A stretch of 64,000 bases of DNA. It comes from Micropruina sonneratiae. Its GTDB lineage: Bacteria; Actinomycetota; Actinomycetes; Propionibacteriales; Propionibacteriaceae. This document shows positions 28,328-36,627 of this stretch, piece after piece. The stretch spans positions 457,181 through 521,180 of the forward strand of contig NZ_JAPDHX010000001.1 of assembly GCF_025972045.1 (NCBI RefSeq), read 5' to 3'. Within the stretch, counting starts at the first letter, position 1; each line of letters begins with the position of its first letter. The translations under genes and the position numbers were made by a program. The notes under the pieces are model-generated. The model was not told where the DNA came from and made no database searches. It saw only the letters and a list, made by a program, of their open reading frames with translations.

Positions 28328-28410
28328 GGCGCAGGCACTGACGCTTTTCGTGGGCCACGCCGTCGAACGCCTGAACGAAAACTGTCGGAGGGGGCCGGCA
28401 GGCTTCAGGC

Positions 28411-28680
28411 ATGGACCTGTTGAGGATCGATTGCGGGAGTTGCGCGGTGCGGGGGCCGGCTTGCGGCGACTGCATGGTGACGGCGCTGCTGGGTGCGGAC
28501 GAGGGCGTCGAGACGCCCGTCGACGGGGTGGTCGAACTCGACCGCGACGAGGTGAGCGCCCTGACGGCGATGACGGCGGCCGGGTTGTTGCCGCCGCTGC
28601 GGCTGGTCCGCGCCGTCGGCGCGCCCCGTCATCCACAGGGGGGACAGGAGTGGTTTGTATCAGGTCTGGGCGTCGTTTAA
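28411..28680 (+). CDS. Small four-cysteine protein, possible zinc binder
   Basis: An 89-residue protein whose first 21 residues hold C8, C11, C18 and C21 in a CxxC-x6-CxxC pattern (IDCGSCAVRGPACGDC), suited to zinc. The rest is helical and ends near GQEWFVSGLG. It is divergent from the DEDDh/GIY-YIG nuclease and 67 bases before the NlpC/P60 gene. The same kind of small protein next to the NlpC gene seems common in actinobacteria. No function assigned. Confidence 0.6.
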   Translation: MDLLRIDCGSCAVRGPACGDCMVTALLGADEGVETPVDGVVELDRDEVSALTAMTAAGLLPPLRLVRAVGAPRHPQGGQEWFVSGLGVV

Positions 28681-28747
28681 CCTGTCTAGGAACGGTCTGC
28701 TGGCCTTCCCCGCAGAGACCCCTTTGTCCCGACTCGTCGAGGAGGCG

Positions 28748-29779
28748 ATGGTGCGTCTGCGCGCACTCCTACGTGGCGCCCTGGTTGCCGTGGCGAGCAG
28801 TGCGGTGGTGTTGGCAGGTTCGCTGCCGGCGTCCGCCGACCCGACTCTCGACGACGCCAAGAAACAGCTCGCGGCGATCGAGGATCAGCAGAGCAAGATC
28901 GGCGAGGAGTGGTCCGAGGCCCGGCTCGAGTTGGCCGACGGCCAGGCGAAGGTGAAGACGCTCGACGCCGACATCGCCGCCCAGCAGACCAAGGTCGACA
29001 CCCTGCGCGGCCAGGCCCAGCGGCTGGCGATCACCCGCTACCAGACCCGCGGCGTCGACATCACGGTGCAGCTCATCACCTCACCCGATCCCGACGAGTT
29101 CCTGTCCGACCTGACCACGATGGGCAAGGTCGACCAGAACCTGAACTCGGTGCTGCAGGATTACCAGGCCCAGAAGGCCAACCTCGACGAGTTGAAGCGC
29201 GCCGCCGACGATCAGGTCACCGAGCTCGCCGCCCAGGAACAGCGGCTGGCAGGGCTCAAGGAACAGATCGATGCCAAGACCAAGGAGAGCCAGGAGCTCG
29301 TCGACCGGCTGACCGAGGAGGAGCGGCAGCGGCTGCTCGCCGAACAGGCCGCGTCGCGCCAGGCGTCCGACCGGGCCGCGGTCGACGAGGAGGCGATCGT
29401 CGACGCGAGCGGGTCGGCCGACGAACGCGCGGTCAAGGCCGTCAAGTACGCGGTCGCGAAGGTGCCCGGCAGCAGCTACGTCTGGGGCGCGGAGGGTCCG
29501 AACTCGTTCGACTGCTCGGGGCTGATGCTGGCCGCCTATCGCACCGTCGGCATCTCGTTGCCGCACTCGTCGCGGGCCCAGTTCGGCGTGGGCCGTGCGG
29601 TGTCGCGCGATGCGCTCAAGCCCGGCGACCTGCTCTTCTTCTACAACCCCATCCACCACGTCGGCATGTACATCGGCAACGGCCTGTTCGTCCACGCGCG
29701 CAATCCCCGCGACGGGCTGGAGATCACCAAGCTCGCCTCCTACCCCGCCTATCAGGGTGCCCGCCGCGTCATCGGTTGA
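28748..29779 (+). CDS. Secreted NlpC/P60 peptidoglycan endopeptidase with coiled coil
   Basis: A 343-residue RipA/RipC-like cell-wall hydrolase. A signal peptide (about 1-30, ending ASA before DPT) is followed by a long coiled coil (about 31-210) and a C-terminal NlpC/P60 domain. The catalytic residues are C256 (FDCSGLM), H304 (HHVGMYIG) and H316. It cleaves the D-Glu to diamino acid bond in peptidoglycan stems; the coiled coil probably regulates access, as in FtsX-dependent members. ATG 28748 has a GGAGG site. It corresponds in position to mycobacterial Rv2190c. The downstream lipoprotein gene overlaps by 23 bases. Confidence 0.92.
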   Translation: MVRLRALLRGALVAVASSAVVLAGSLPASADPTLDDAKKQLAAIEDQQSKIGEEWSEARLELADGQAKVKTLDADIAAQQTKVDTLRGQAQRLAITRYQTRGVDITVQLITSPDPDEFLSDLTTMGKVDQNLNSVLQDYQAQKANLDELKRAADDQVTELAAQEQRLAGLKEQIDAKTKESQELVDRLTEEERQRLLAEQAASRQASDRAAVDEEAIVDASGSADERAVKAVKYAVAKVPGSSYVWGAEGPNSFDCSGLMLAAYRTVGISLPHSSRAQFGVGRAVSRDALKPGDLLFFYNPIHHVGMYIGNGLFVHARNPRDGLEITKLASYPAYQGARRVIG

Positions 29780-30812
29780 CCGTGGTCGACGCGCGCTGCT
29801 GCTCGCCGCGCCGGCGCTGCTGCTGCTCGGTGGGTGCGGGGGTGGCGACACCACTCTCGACCAGCACGCCCGGGCGCTGACCGAGCGGCTGGCGGCCGAG
29901 GATCAGAACGGATTCCTGGCCCGGTTCGCCGCCCAGCCCGGCCCGCAGGCGCTCGGCGAGCGCATGTTCAGCACCCTGTCGCGGGCGCCGGCTTCGTTCG
30001 CCGTCACCGCCGCGGGGGTGCTGCGGGTCGCCTGGGGCCTTGCCGGCGAGCCGCAGGTGCTGAGTGAGGCGCGAGCGACCCTGCTCGAGGATCGGATCGG
30101 CAACCTCGTGGCGACGACGTCGGGCACCGAGTGGCTCGGCCCGCCGCTTGGGCTGCAATCCTCGGACGCGCTGGTCGTGGCCGCCCCCACCGCCCAGCAA
30201 CTGCGCCGCTGGTCCCGGGCCGCGGAGGGCGCCCTGGAGGCACTGGCCCCGGTGGTGCCGGCGGGGCGGGACTGGGCGAAGCCGGTGGTGGTGGTCGTCC
30301 CGGAGGACCTGGTCGGCTACCGCGCTTACGCCGGGGACGCCGTCCGGACCAGCGCGGCGGTGACGGTGGTGCCCGGCGATCCAGGCAGCGGCGGGGTACG
30401 GGTGGTGGTCAACCCGACCGTGACCCAGAAGGCCGACGACGACCAGGCGCTGATCGCCCACGAAACCGTGCACGCCTGGATGCGCTCGCCCCGACTGAGC
30501 GGCACGCCCGGCTGGCTGACCGAGGGGATCGCCGAGGCTTTCACCGCCCTGGCCTTTCCCCGGGTGGCGGCCACCGACCGTGAACTGGCCCGGGCCGCGG
30601 TGACCGGGGGCCTGCCGACGGCGCTGCCCGAGACGGCCTCGGCGACCCCGACCTCGTACGCCCTGGCGCAGGTCGCGGTGCGGGCAGCGGCCGACCAGGT
30701 CGGCTGGCCCGTGGTGCTCGACGAGGCGGAGGCACGGTCCGCCGGGAGGTCGACGCTGGCCGAGGATTCGTTGCTGCAGTGGTATCGCGAGGCGTTGCGG
30801 GCACTGCACTGA
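29757..30812 (+). CDS. Lipoprotein with HExxH zinc-peptidase motif
   Basis: A 351-residue exported lipoprotein: basic start, hydrophobic stretch and lipobox LLGGC (Cys27). The C-terminal half has HETVH (H235, E236, H239) and then GWLTEGIAEAF, where E256 could be the third zinc ligand, a gluzincin-like layout. The start is a GTG inside the end of the NlpC gene (23-base overlap); no in-frame start after the NlpC stop would keep the signal sequence, so coupling is likely. It probably acts at the outer face of the membrane, perhaps on the cell wall or a partner of the NlpC enzyme. Substrate unknown. Confidence 0.75.
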   Translation: MPAASSVDRGRRALLLAAPALLLLGGCGGGDTTLDQHARALTERLAAEDQNGFLARFAAQPGPQALGERMFSTLSRAPASFAVTAAGVLRVAWGLAGEPQVLSEARATLLEDRIGNLVATTSGTEWLGPPLGLQSSDALVVAAPTAQQLRRWSRAAEGALEALAPVVPAGRDWAKPVVVVVPEDLVGYRAYAGDAVRTSAAVTVVPGDPGSGGVRVVVNPTVTQKADDDQALIAHETVHAWMRSPRLSGTPGWLTEGIAEAFTALAFPRVAATDRELARAAVTGGLPTALPETASATPTSYALAQVAVRAAADQVGWPVVLDEAEARSAGRSTLAEDSLLQWYREALRALH

Positions 30813-30813
30813 C

Positions 30814-31311
30814 TCAGACCACGGCGCCGTCACCGTCGGTCGGCGGCCGTTGCCGCAGCCGGTACAGCAGCAGGCCGACCCCGACGAAGAAGCCGATCCC
30901 GCCGAGCACCTGCACCAGTTTGGGCAGCTGGACGCCGAAGGCGGTGAGCAGCACGAGGAGCAGCGGCAGCACCACCCCCGCGGTACCGGCGATTCCGGCG
31001 GCCGTCCAGCGTCCGGGCGGCGGTGCCGGAGGAGCGACGAACTCCTCGTCGGGCTCCTCGGCCGGCGTCCAGCTGCGGAAGCCGGGGTCCTGCGCGGTCG
31101 AGGCGGGCGGAGTGGTCGGTTCGACGCCGGACGGCTCGGCGGGAGCCGGACCCGACGGGCCGGCACCGGCGTCCTCGACGACCGGGTCGGCATCCGCCGG
31201 CGCCTCCGGCGGTTCAGGGCGCTCCGACCACCGTCCCGGAACGAGACCGCTGGGGAACTCGCGCTCCATCAACTCGCGGAACCGGGCGTCCTCGGCCTCC
31301 CGCGGGGTCAT
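30814..31311 (-). CDS. Two-helix membrane protein with Pro/Glu-rich N-terminus
   Basis: A 165-residue protein. The first ~95 residues are disordered (rich in Pro, Glu and Ala) and begin MTPREAEDARFRELMEREF, a short helix seen in several actinobacterial hypothetical proteins. Two hydrophobic helices follow (about 103-123 and 131-149). It overlaps the esterase stop by 4 bases (ATGA), so it is made from the same mRNA. Function unknown. Confidence 0.6.
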   Translation of the reverse strand: MTPREAEDARFRELMEREFPSGLVPGRWSERPEPPEAPADADPVVEDAGAGPSGPAPAEPSGVEPTTPPASTAQDPGFRSWTPAEEPDEEFVAPPAPPPGRWTAAGIAGTAGVVLPLLLVLLTAFGVQLPKLVQVLGGIGFFVGVGLLLYRLRQRPPTDGDGAVV

Positions 31312-32057
31312 TGGGCCGAGTTCCCGGCGACGAAGTCGAGCGTGCCGGACACGATCAGGTCGGCGTCGTTGTCCAGTGGTGCGACGTGGTCGCTGTCGGG
31401 CAGCACGACCTCACTGATCTGCTCCGACGACACCTGCCGCAGCACCAGCTCGGCGGAGCTGACCGGGACGACGCGGTCGCGCTGCGAGCGGAAGAGCAGG
31501 ATCGGGCAGTACACCAGATCGAGCCGGGACCGGACCTGAGCCCACAACCGCATCATGGCGTGCACCGCCTTCAGCGGCGTCCGCGGGTAGCTGTGTTCGG
31601 TGACGTCGGGCTTGTTGATGCCGCTGCCGATGCTGTTGGTGGTGCGGATCAGGTGCTTGGCCAGCGGGACCAGGGCGAGCCGCCGGTTGCCCAGCAGTGC
31701 CGGATTGACCAGCACCAGGCCGGCCACCTCGTCCGGACGCCGTTCGGCGAGTTGCAGCGCCAGTGCGGCCCCCATCGACAGCCCCGCGACGAAGACCCTG
31801 TCGCACTGTGCGCGCAGGTCGAGGAAGGCGCGTTCGGCGGCCGCGTACCAGTCCCGCCCGTCGGTGATCTCGAGTTCGCGCCAGCTGGTGCCGTGCCCGG
31901 GCAGCCGCGGCACCGCCACCCGGTAGCCGGCCTCGGCGGTGCGGCCGGCCCATTCGCGCAACGTCCACGGAGTGGCGGTGAAGCCGTGCAGGAACAGCAC
32001 GCCGACGTCGCCCGAGCCGTCCGCCCGGAACGGTTCGGCGAAGTCGTGTACCTGCAT
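31308..32057 (-). CDS. Alpha/beta hydrolase, carboxylesterase/monoacylglycerol lipase type
   Basis: A 249-residue hydrolase. LFLHGFTATP holds the oxyanion region, GLSMG has nucleophile S94, and the likely acid and base are in SQRDRVVP and DSDHVAPLD (H224). The order and spacing match Est30-like carboxylesterases and monoacylglycerol lipases. No signal peptide. ATG 32057 follows TACGAT by 6 bases. It is divergent from the PlsC-type acyltransferase, so a link to membrane-lipid turnover is plausible. Confidence 0.85.
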   Translation of the reverse strand: MQVHDFAEPFRADGSGDVGVLFLHGFTATPWTLREWAGRTAEAGYRVAVPRLPGHGTSWRELEITDGRDWYAAAERAFLDLRAQCDRVFVAGLSMGAALALQLAERRPDEVAGLVLVNPALLGNRRLALVPLAKHLIRTTNSIGSGINKPDVTEHSYPRTPLKAVHAMMRLWAQVRSRLDLVYCPILLFRSQRDRVVPVSSAELVLRQVSSEQISEVVLPDSDHVAPLDNDADLIVSGTLDFVAGNSAQ

Positions 32058-32063
32058 GCCGCC

Positions 32064-32069
32064 ATCGTA
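32064..32069 (-). promoter_or_regulatory. Leaderless-type -10 box for the esterase gene
   Basis: TACGAT, 6 bases before ATG 32057. Confidence 0.45.
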
Positions 32070-32121
32070 GGGCCAGCCCGCGATCGGCCTGGACGTGGCC
32101 ACTTGCCTCCAGGCGGGTGTT

Positions 32122-32127
32122 CTAGGG
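32122..32127 (+). promoter_or_regulatory. Candidate -10 box for the PlsC-type gene
   Basis: TAGGGT about 30 bases before the GTG start; an AAGGAGG ribosome-binding site follows, so this is an ordinary leadered transcript. Confidence 0.45.
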
Positions 32128-32157
32128 TGAGCGCACAAGGCGCTCCAAGGAGGTGCT

Positions 32158-32913
32158 GTGCTCTACTCCCTGTTCAAGAACGTGGTGTTCCGCCCGGTGA
32201 TCAAGCACCTGTTCGGTGCCCGCGTCGAGGGCGAGCAGAACATTCCCAGCACCGGCGGAGTGATCCTGGCCAGCAACCACCTCGACGCCGGCGACACCCT
32301 GGTGCTGCCGGCGATGATCACCCGCCAGGTCACCTTTCCGGCCAAGGCCGAGCTGTTCGCCGGCAATCGCGGCCCGTTCTCCAAGCTGGTGGCCTGGTTC
32401 CTCACGGCGGTGGGTCAGGTGCCGCTGGACCGATCCGGCGGGCGGGCGTCCTTGGACGGTCTGGCGCCCGTGCTCGAGGTGCTGGCCGACGGCGGCTGCG
32501 TGGGCATCTATCCCGAGGGCACCCGCTCGCCGGACGGCCGGTTGTACAAGGGCAAGACCGGTGTCGCCCGGATGGCGCTGGCTGCGAAGGTGCCGATCGT
32601 GCCGGTGGCGATGCGGGACAGCACGATCAGCAAGCGGGCCGGAATCCCGTGGATCGACCACCCGGTGGTGGTGGTCGGCCGGCCGATGGAGTTCAGCGAA
32701 TTCTACGACCGGGTCGACGATCCGCGGGTGCTGCGCTGGGTGACCGACAAGGTGATGGCGGCGATCCAGGAGCTGTCCGGGCAGACCTACGTGGAGGCGT
32801 ACGGCACCTCGGTGAAATCCGGGTCGCTGACCAAGGCCGAGGCCGATGCGCGCATCCTGGAGCGGCCCGGCATCAACACCGTCGAGCCGGACGCCGCCCC
32901 GCCGGCCCAGTGA
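32158..32913 (+). CDS. 1-acyl-glycerol-3-phosphate acyltransferase (PlsC family)
   Basis: A 251-residue lysophospholipid acyltransferase. The HX4D motif is NHLDAGD (H41, D46) and the phosphate-binding motif is YPEGTRSPDGRL (E120-L129); VPIVPVAM is the later conserved strand. It would acylate lysophosphatidate or a related acceptor at the membrane surface. The GTG start has a strong AAGGAGG site. Position next to aroG matches the mycobacterial Rv2182c acyltransferase neighbourhood. Confidence 0.88.
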   Translation: MLYSLFKNVVFRPVIKHLFGARVEGEQNIPSTGGVILASNHLDAGDTLVLPAMITRQVTFPAKAELFAGNRGPFSKLVAWFLTAVGQVPLDRSGGRASLDGLAPVLEVLADGGCVGIYPEGTRSPDGRLYKGKTGVARMALAAKVPIVPVAMRDSTISKRAGIPWIDHPVVVVGRPMEFSEFYDRVDDPRVLRWVTDKVMAAIQELSGQTYVEAYGTSVKSGSLTKAEADARILERPGINTVEPDAAPPAQ

Positions 32914-33019
32914 GCCGACGCCGCCGGAGTGCGTCGCCGGACGCGATCGGGTGGACCCTGTTCGCCGGTTCGCGGCGTCCACAGCGGGGGTCCCGACCGG
33001 GGCACCGGGCGTGACCGCG

Positions 33020-33025
33020 TATCCT
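33020..33025 (+). promoter_or_regulatory. Leaderless-type -10 box for aroG
   Basis: TATCCT, 7 bases before GTG 33033. Confidence 0.5.
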
Positions 33026-33032
33026 GACCGGC

Positions 33033-34424
33033 GTGTCGACGCCGATCCCCACTCTTGAACGCCTGCAGTCCCTCCATCCGGTCCAGCAGCCCAGCTATGC
33101 CGACACCGAGCAACTGCACCGGGTGATCGCCGAGCTGCGCAAGCGTCCGCCGCTGGTGTTCGCCGGCGAATGCGACGAACTCCGGTCCAAGATCGCGGAC
33201 GCCGCGGCGGGCCGGGCCTTCATCCTGCAGGGCGGCGACTGCGCCGAGACCTTCGAGACCGGTACCGCGCAGGACATCCGCGGCAAGCTGCGGGTGCTGC
33301 TGTCGATGGCGGTGGTGCTCACCTACGCGGCGCAGGTACCGGTGGTGAAGCTGGGCCGGTTGGCCGGCCAGTACGCCAAGCCGAGGTCGAACGACGTCGA
33401 GACCCGCGGCGGAGTGACCCTGCCCGCCTACCGCGGGGACGCCGTGAACGGGCTCGATTTCAGCGCCGAGGCGCGCGTGCACGACCCGAACCGGCTGATG
33501 GAGGTCTACAACCATTCGGCCTCCACGCTGAACCTGATCCGGGCCTTCGTCACCGGCGGCTTCGCCGACCTGCGCGCGGTGCACACCTGGAACCACGACT
33601 TCGTCCGAAACTCGGGCGCCGAGGCGCGCTACGAGGCGCTGGCCGACGAGATCGAGCGAGCGCTGGCGTTCATGGTGGCCTGCGGGGTCGACAAGGAGGC
33701 CTTCCGCACCGTCGACTTCTACTCCTCGCACGAGGCGCTGGTGCTGGCCTACGAGCATGCGATGACCCGGGTGGACTCGCGCACGTCGACCCCCTACAAC
33801 ACCTCGGCCCACATGATCTGGGTCGGCGAGCGCACCCGGCAGGTCGACGGGGCGCACGTCGAGTTCGCGCGGCACCTGCGCAACCCGATCGGGGTGAAGG
33901 TGGGCCCCTCGACCACCGCCGCGGACGCCGTGGCGCTGGCCGACGCGCTCGACCCCGAGCAGGAGCCGGGACGGCTGACGATCATCTCGCGGATGGGTGC
34001 GGGCAAGGTGCGCGATGCGCTGCCGCCGATCGTGCGGGCCGTCGAGGCGACCGGGCGGAAGGTCGCCTGGATCTGCGACCCGATGCACGGCAACACCTTC
34101 GAGGCGGCCAACGGCTACAAGACCCGCGCCTTCAGTCAGGTGGTCGACGAGGTCAACGGCTTCTTCGACGTGCACGAGGAGCTGGGCACGTGGCCCGGTG
34201 GCGTCCACATGGAGCTGACCGGCGACGACGTCACCGAGTGCGTCGGGGGAGTGGCGGACGCGCTGGCCGAGGCCGACCTGCCCAACCGGTACGAGACGGC
34301 GTGCGACCCGCGGCTGAACCGCAACCAGTCGCTCGAGCTCGCCTTCCAGATCGCCGAGCGGCTCACCGACGGCCGGATCAAGCGGGTCAACCCGGTGCAG
34401 GAGTACGCCGCCGAGGACTTCTGA
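33033..34424 (+). CDS. aroG: Class II DAHP synthase
   Basis: A 463-residue type II 3-deoxy-D-arabino-heptulosonate 7-phosphate synthase, joining phosphoenolpyruvate and erythrose 4-phosphate at the head of the shikimate pathway. Conserved blocks are LQGGDCAETFE, RLAGQYAKPRS, SRMGAGKVRDALPP and CDPMHGNTFE, which carry metal and phosphate ligands. In mycobacteria this enzyme is allosterically controlled by aromatic amino acids and works with chorismate mutase. GTG start behind a leaderless-type promoter. The transketolase pair downstream could supply its erythrose 4-phosphate. Confidence 0.95.
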   Translation: MSTPIPTLERLQSLHPVQQPSYADTEQLHRVIAELRKRPPLVFAGECDELRSKIADAAAGRAFILQGGDCAETFETGTAQDIRGKLRVLLSMAVVLTYAAQVPVVKLGRLAGQYAKPRSNDVETRGGVTLPAYRGDAVNGLDFSAEARVHDPNRLMEVYNHSASTLNLIRAFVTGGFADLRAVHTWNHDFVRNSGAEARYEALADEIERALAFMVACGVDKEAFRTVDFYSSHEALVLAYEHAMTRVDSRTSTPYNTSAHMIWVGERTRQVDGAHVEFARHLRNPIGVKVGPSTTAADAVALADALDPEQEPGRLTIISRMGAGKVRDALPPIVRAVEATGRKVAWICDPMHGNTFEAANGYKTRAFSQVVDEVNGFFDVHEELGTWPGGVHMELTGDDVTECVGGVADALAEADLPNRYETACDPRLNRNQSLELAFQIAERLTDGRIKRVNPVQEYAAEDF

Positions 34425-34550
34425 GGCACCCTCCGGGCGTCGGGACCGCGGTGGGTCTGGGTACCGCGGTCGCCGTCCAGGCTCACCCTCTCGCCGGTGT
34501 GCGGACGAACGCCGCGATCGTGCACACAGATCGCGCGATTCCTTGCCGCA

Positions 34551-34566
34551 ACTTGTCTATACAAGT
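34551..34566. promoter_or_regulatory. GntR/HutC-type palindrome before the transketolase pair
   Basis: ACTTGTCTATACAAGT: 6-bp arms ACTTGT/ACAAGT around CTAT. It has the size and layout of operators of HutC-subfamily GntR regulators (compare the DasR-type ACTGGTCTAGACCA). A TTGTCT-17-TTATTA pair (34553 and 34576) overlaps it and could be the promoter. No such regulator gene is in the window. The rest of the 34425-34629 gap shows no gene. Confidence 0.55.
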
Positions 34567-34629
34567 ACACTCAGGTTATTAGGTCCGGAGGCAGCGTCGT
34601 CTCCGGGCCGCGATCGTCGGCAAGGAGGC

Positions 34630-35553
34630 ATGGTGATCACCGCGGAAGAGACCCGGCAGGCAGGCACGACGGAATCCTCGGGAGTTGCGCACCGGGACGC
34701 CGAGGTGGCCGAGTTGGAGTTGAGCGCGGCCCGCACCCGGCGCAGGGTGCTGCGGATGTTGCAGGCCAACCCCGCCGGGCACGTCGGTGGAGCGCTGTCC
34801 GTCATCGAGATCCTGGTGGCCCTGTACCGGCGCGCGATGCGCTTCGGGCCCGACCGGGTGACCGATCCCCAACGGGACAGGTTCCTGTTGTCGGCGGGGC
34901 ACAAGGCCTTGGCGCAGTACGCCGTCCTGGCCGAGGTCGGTGTGGTCGATGACCCCGTGCTCGACACCTACGGGCGGACGGGTTCGGCTCTGCCCGGACA
35001 TCCCGACCTGCACAAACTGCCCGGCATCGAGGCGAACACGGGTGCGCTCGGTCACGGACTGCCGATCGGCTGTGGCATGGCCCTGGGGGCCCGGCTACGC
35101 GGCTACCGCTCGCGCGTGTACGTCGTCCTCGGGGACGGGGAACTGCCCGAGGGGTCCAACTGGGAGGCGGCCGCGATCGCCGCTCACCATCGTCTGGACA
35201 CGCTGACCGCCTTCGTCGACGTCAACGGCCTGCAGATCAGCGGTCCGACCGCTCAGGTGCTCGGCATGGAGTCGATCGCCGCCAAGTTCGCCGCCTTCGG
35301 CTGGGCCGTGGTCGAGATCGACGGCAACGACGTTGCGGCGGTCTGTGACGTGCTGGACCGGCTGCCGCTGAGTGCCGGCCGGCCCACCGCGGTGATCGCC
35401 CGGACGGTGAAGGGGAAGGGCCTGCCCGGACTGGAAGGCACCGTCGCCTCGCACTACTGGAAGCCCACCCCCGAACAGCTCCACGCCGCGATCGCCGCCG
35501 CCGACGCGGCCGTCGCCCGTGCCGCGGCGCGGGTGCAGGAGGTGGCACGGTGA
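34630..35553 (+). CDS. Transketolase, N-terminal subunit (split enzyme)
   Basis: A 307-residue protein covering the thiamine diphosphate-binding half of transketolase: GHVGGALSVIE, GALGHGLPIGCGMA and GDGELPEGSNWEA ending in DVNGLQ, the GDG-N motif that binds Mg-ThDP. ATG 34630 has an AAGGAGG site. It must pair with the next gene, which supplies the other half. Split transketolases occur in several sugar-degradation and aminoshikimate systems as well as in central metabolism, so substrate is open. Directly downstream of aroG and a GntR-type palindrome. Confidence 0.9.
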   Translation: MVITAEETRQAGTTESSGVAHRDAEVAELELSAARTRRRVLRMLQANPAGHVGGALSVIEILVALYRRAMRFGPDRVTDPQRDRFLLSAGHKALAQYAVLAEVGVVDDPVLDTYGRTGSALPGHPDLHKLPGIEANTGALGHGLPIGCGMALGARLRGYRSRVYVVLGDGELPEGSNWEAAAIAAHHRLDTLTAFVDVNGLQISGPTAQVLGMESIAAKFAAFGWAVVEIDGNDVAAVCDVLDRLPLSAGRPTAVIARTVKGKGLPGLEGTVASHYWKPTPEQLHAAIAAADAAVARAAARVQEVAR

Positions 35554-36545
35554 TGTCCGGTGGGTTGCAGGATCCGCGCAAGACCTTCGGTGCCGCGGTG
35601 GCCGCGGTGGCTGAGTCCGACCCCAGGGTGGTGGTGCTGTCCGCCGACAGCGGTGGCTCGTCCGGCCTGGGAGAGTTCGCCGCCAAGCACCCCGACCGCT
35701 ACCTGGAGTTCGGCATCGCCGAGCACGGTGCCACCGGTGCCGCCTCCGGGCTGGCCACCATGGGCCTGGTCCCCGTGTTCTGTGCGATCGCACCGTTCGT
35801 CACCTGCCGAAACTTCGAGGCGTTCCGCAACGACGTCGGCTACATGCGGCAGAACGTCAAGATCGTCGGCCGCAACGGCGGCTTCACCTATGCCGACCTG
35901 GGCGCCACCCACCATTCGTTGGAGGACTACACCCTGATCGGCATGATCCCCGGCGTGGTCGTGCTGGCACCGCAGGATCCGGCCGAGATCCGCGGGGCCG
36001 TGCGGGCCATGATCGCCCACGACGGCCCGGTGTACATGCGCATCGGCAACGACCCGCTGCCCCAGATCTTCGAGGACGACAGCTTCACCATCGGCGAAGC
36101 CAGGCAGCTGCGGCACGGGGGCGACCTCACCGTGGTCAGTGCCGGCTACATGACGCCCCGGGTGCTCGAGGCCGTGGACGCCGTGGCCGGCGAGGTCGAC
36201 GTCGACCTGCTCGGCCTGGGCACCGTTGTGCCGCTGGACGAAGAGGCGATCCTGGCCTCGGCGAGAAGGACGGGGCACGTGCTCACCGTTGAGGAGCACT
36301 ACCTGCGCGGTGGCCTCGGTGGCGCGGTGTGCGAGTTGCTCGCCGGCGTCGACGGTGTGATCGTCGAACGGCTCGGGGTGCCGCACGACTACGTACCCAG
36401 CGGTCGGTACTCGGAGTTGTGCGCCCGCTTCGGGCTGGATGTTGCGGGGATCGCGCGGCGAATCAGGCAGGCCGCACGGCGAGGCGGGCCACGAGACGAA
36501 TTGGGGTCTCGGCGGACGCCGATCACTGCCGCCGCGGGCGACTGA
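35553..36545 (+). CDS. Transketolase, C-terminal subunit (split enzyme)
   Basis: A 330-residue protein with the pyrimidine-binding and C-terminal domains of transketolase: LEFGIAEHGATGAASGLA holds the catalytic glutamate, GGFTYADLGATHHSLEDY and the later RIGNDPLP complete the site. The ATG overlaps the preceding stop by one base (TGATG); a GTG 3 bases earlier is also possible. Together with the upstream subunit it would form one active enzyme transferring two-carbon ketol units. The C-terminal ~30 residues are basic and low-complexity. Confidence 0.9.
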   Translation: MSGGLQDPRKTFGAAVAAVAESDPRVVVLSADSGGSSGLGEFAAKHPDRYLEFGIAEHGATGAASGLATMGLVPVFCAIAPFVTCRNFEAFRNDVGYMRQNVKIVGRNGGFTYADLGATHHSLEDYTLIGMIPGVVVLAPQDPAEIRGAVRAMIAHDGPVYMRIGNDPLPQIFEDDSFTIGEARQLRHGGDLTVVSAGYMTPRVLEAVDAVAGEVDVDLLGLGTVVPLDEEAILASARRTGHVLTVEEHYLRGGLGGAVCELLAGVDGVIVERLGVPHDYVPSGRYSELCARFGLDVAGIARRIRQAARRGGPRDELGSRRTPITAAAGD

Positions 36546-36615
36546 GCCCCGGCGGCCCGGAGGTGGCCCGTCGACGACGTGACGCCCGACCTGCTCGACC
36601 AGTGAGGACACTCGT

Positions 36616-36621
36616 TAGGGT
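36616..36621 (+). promoter_or_regulatory. Leaderless-type -10 box for the MBL-fold gene
   Basis: TAGGGT, 6 bases before ATG 36628. Confidence 0.5.
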
Positions 36622-36627
36622 GAGACC

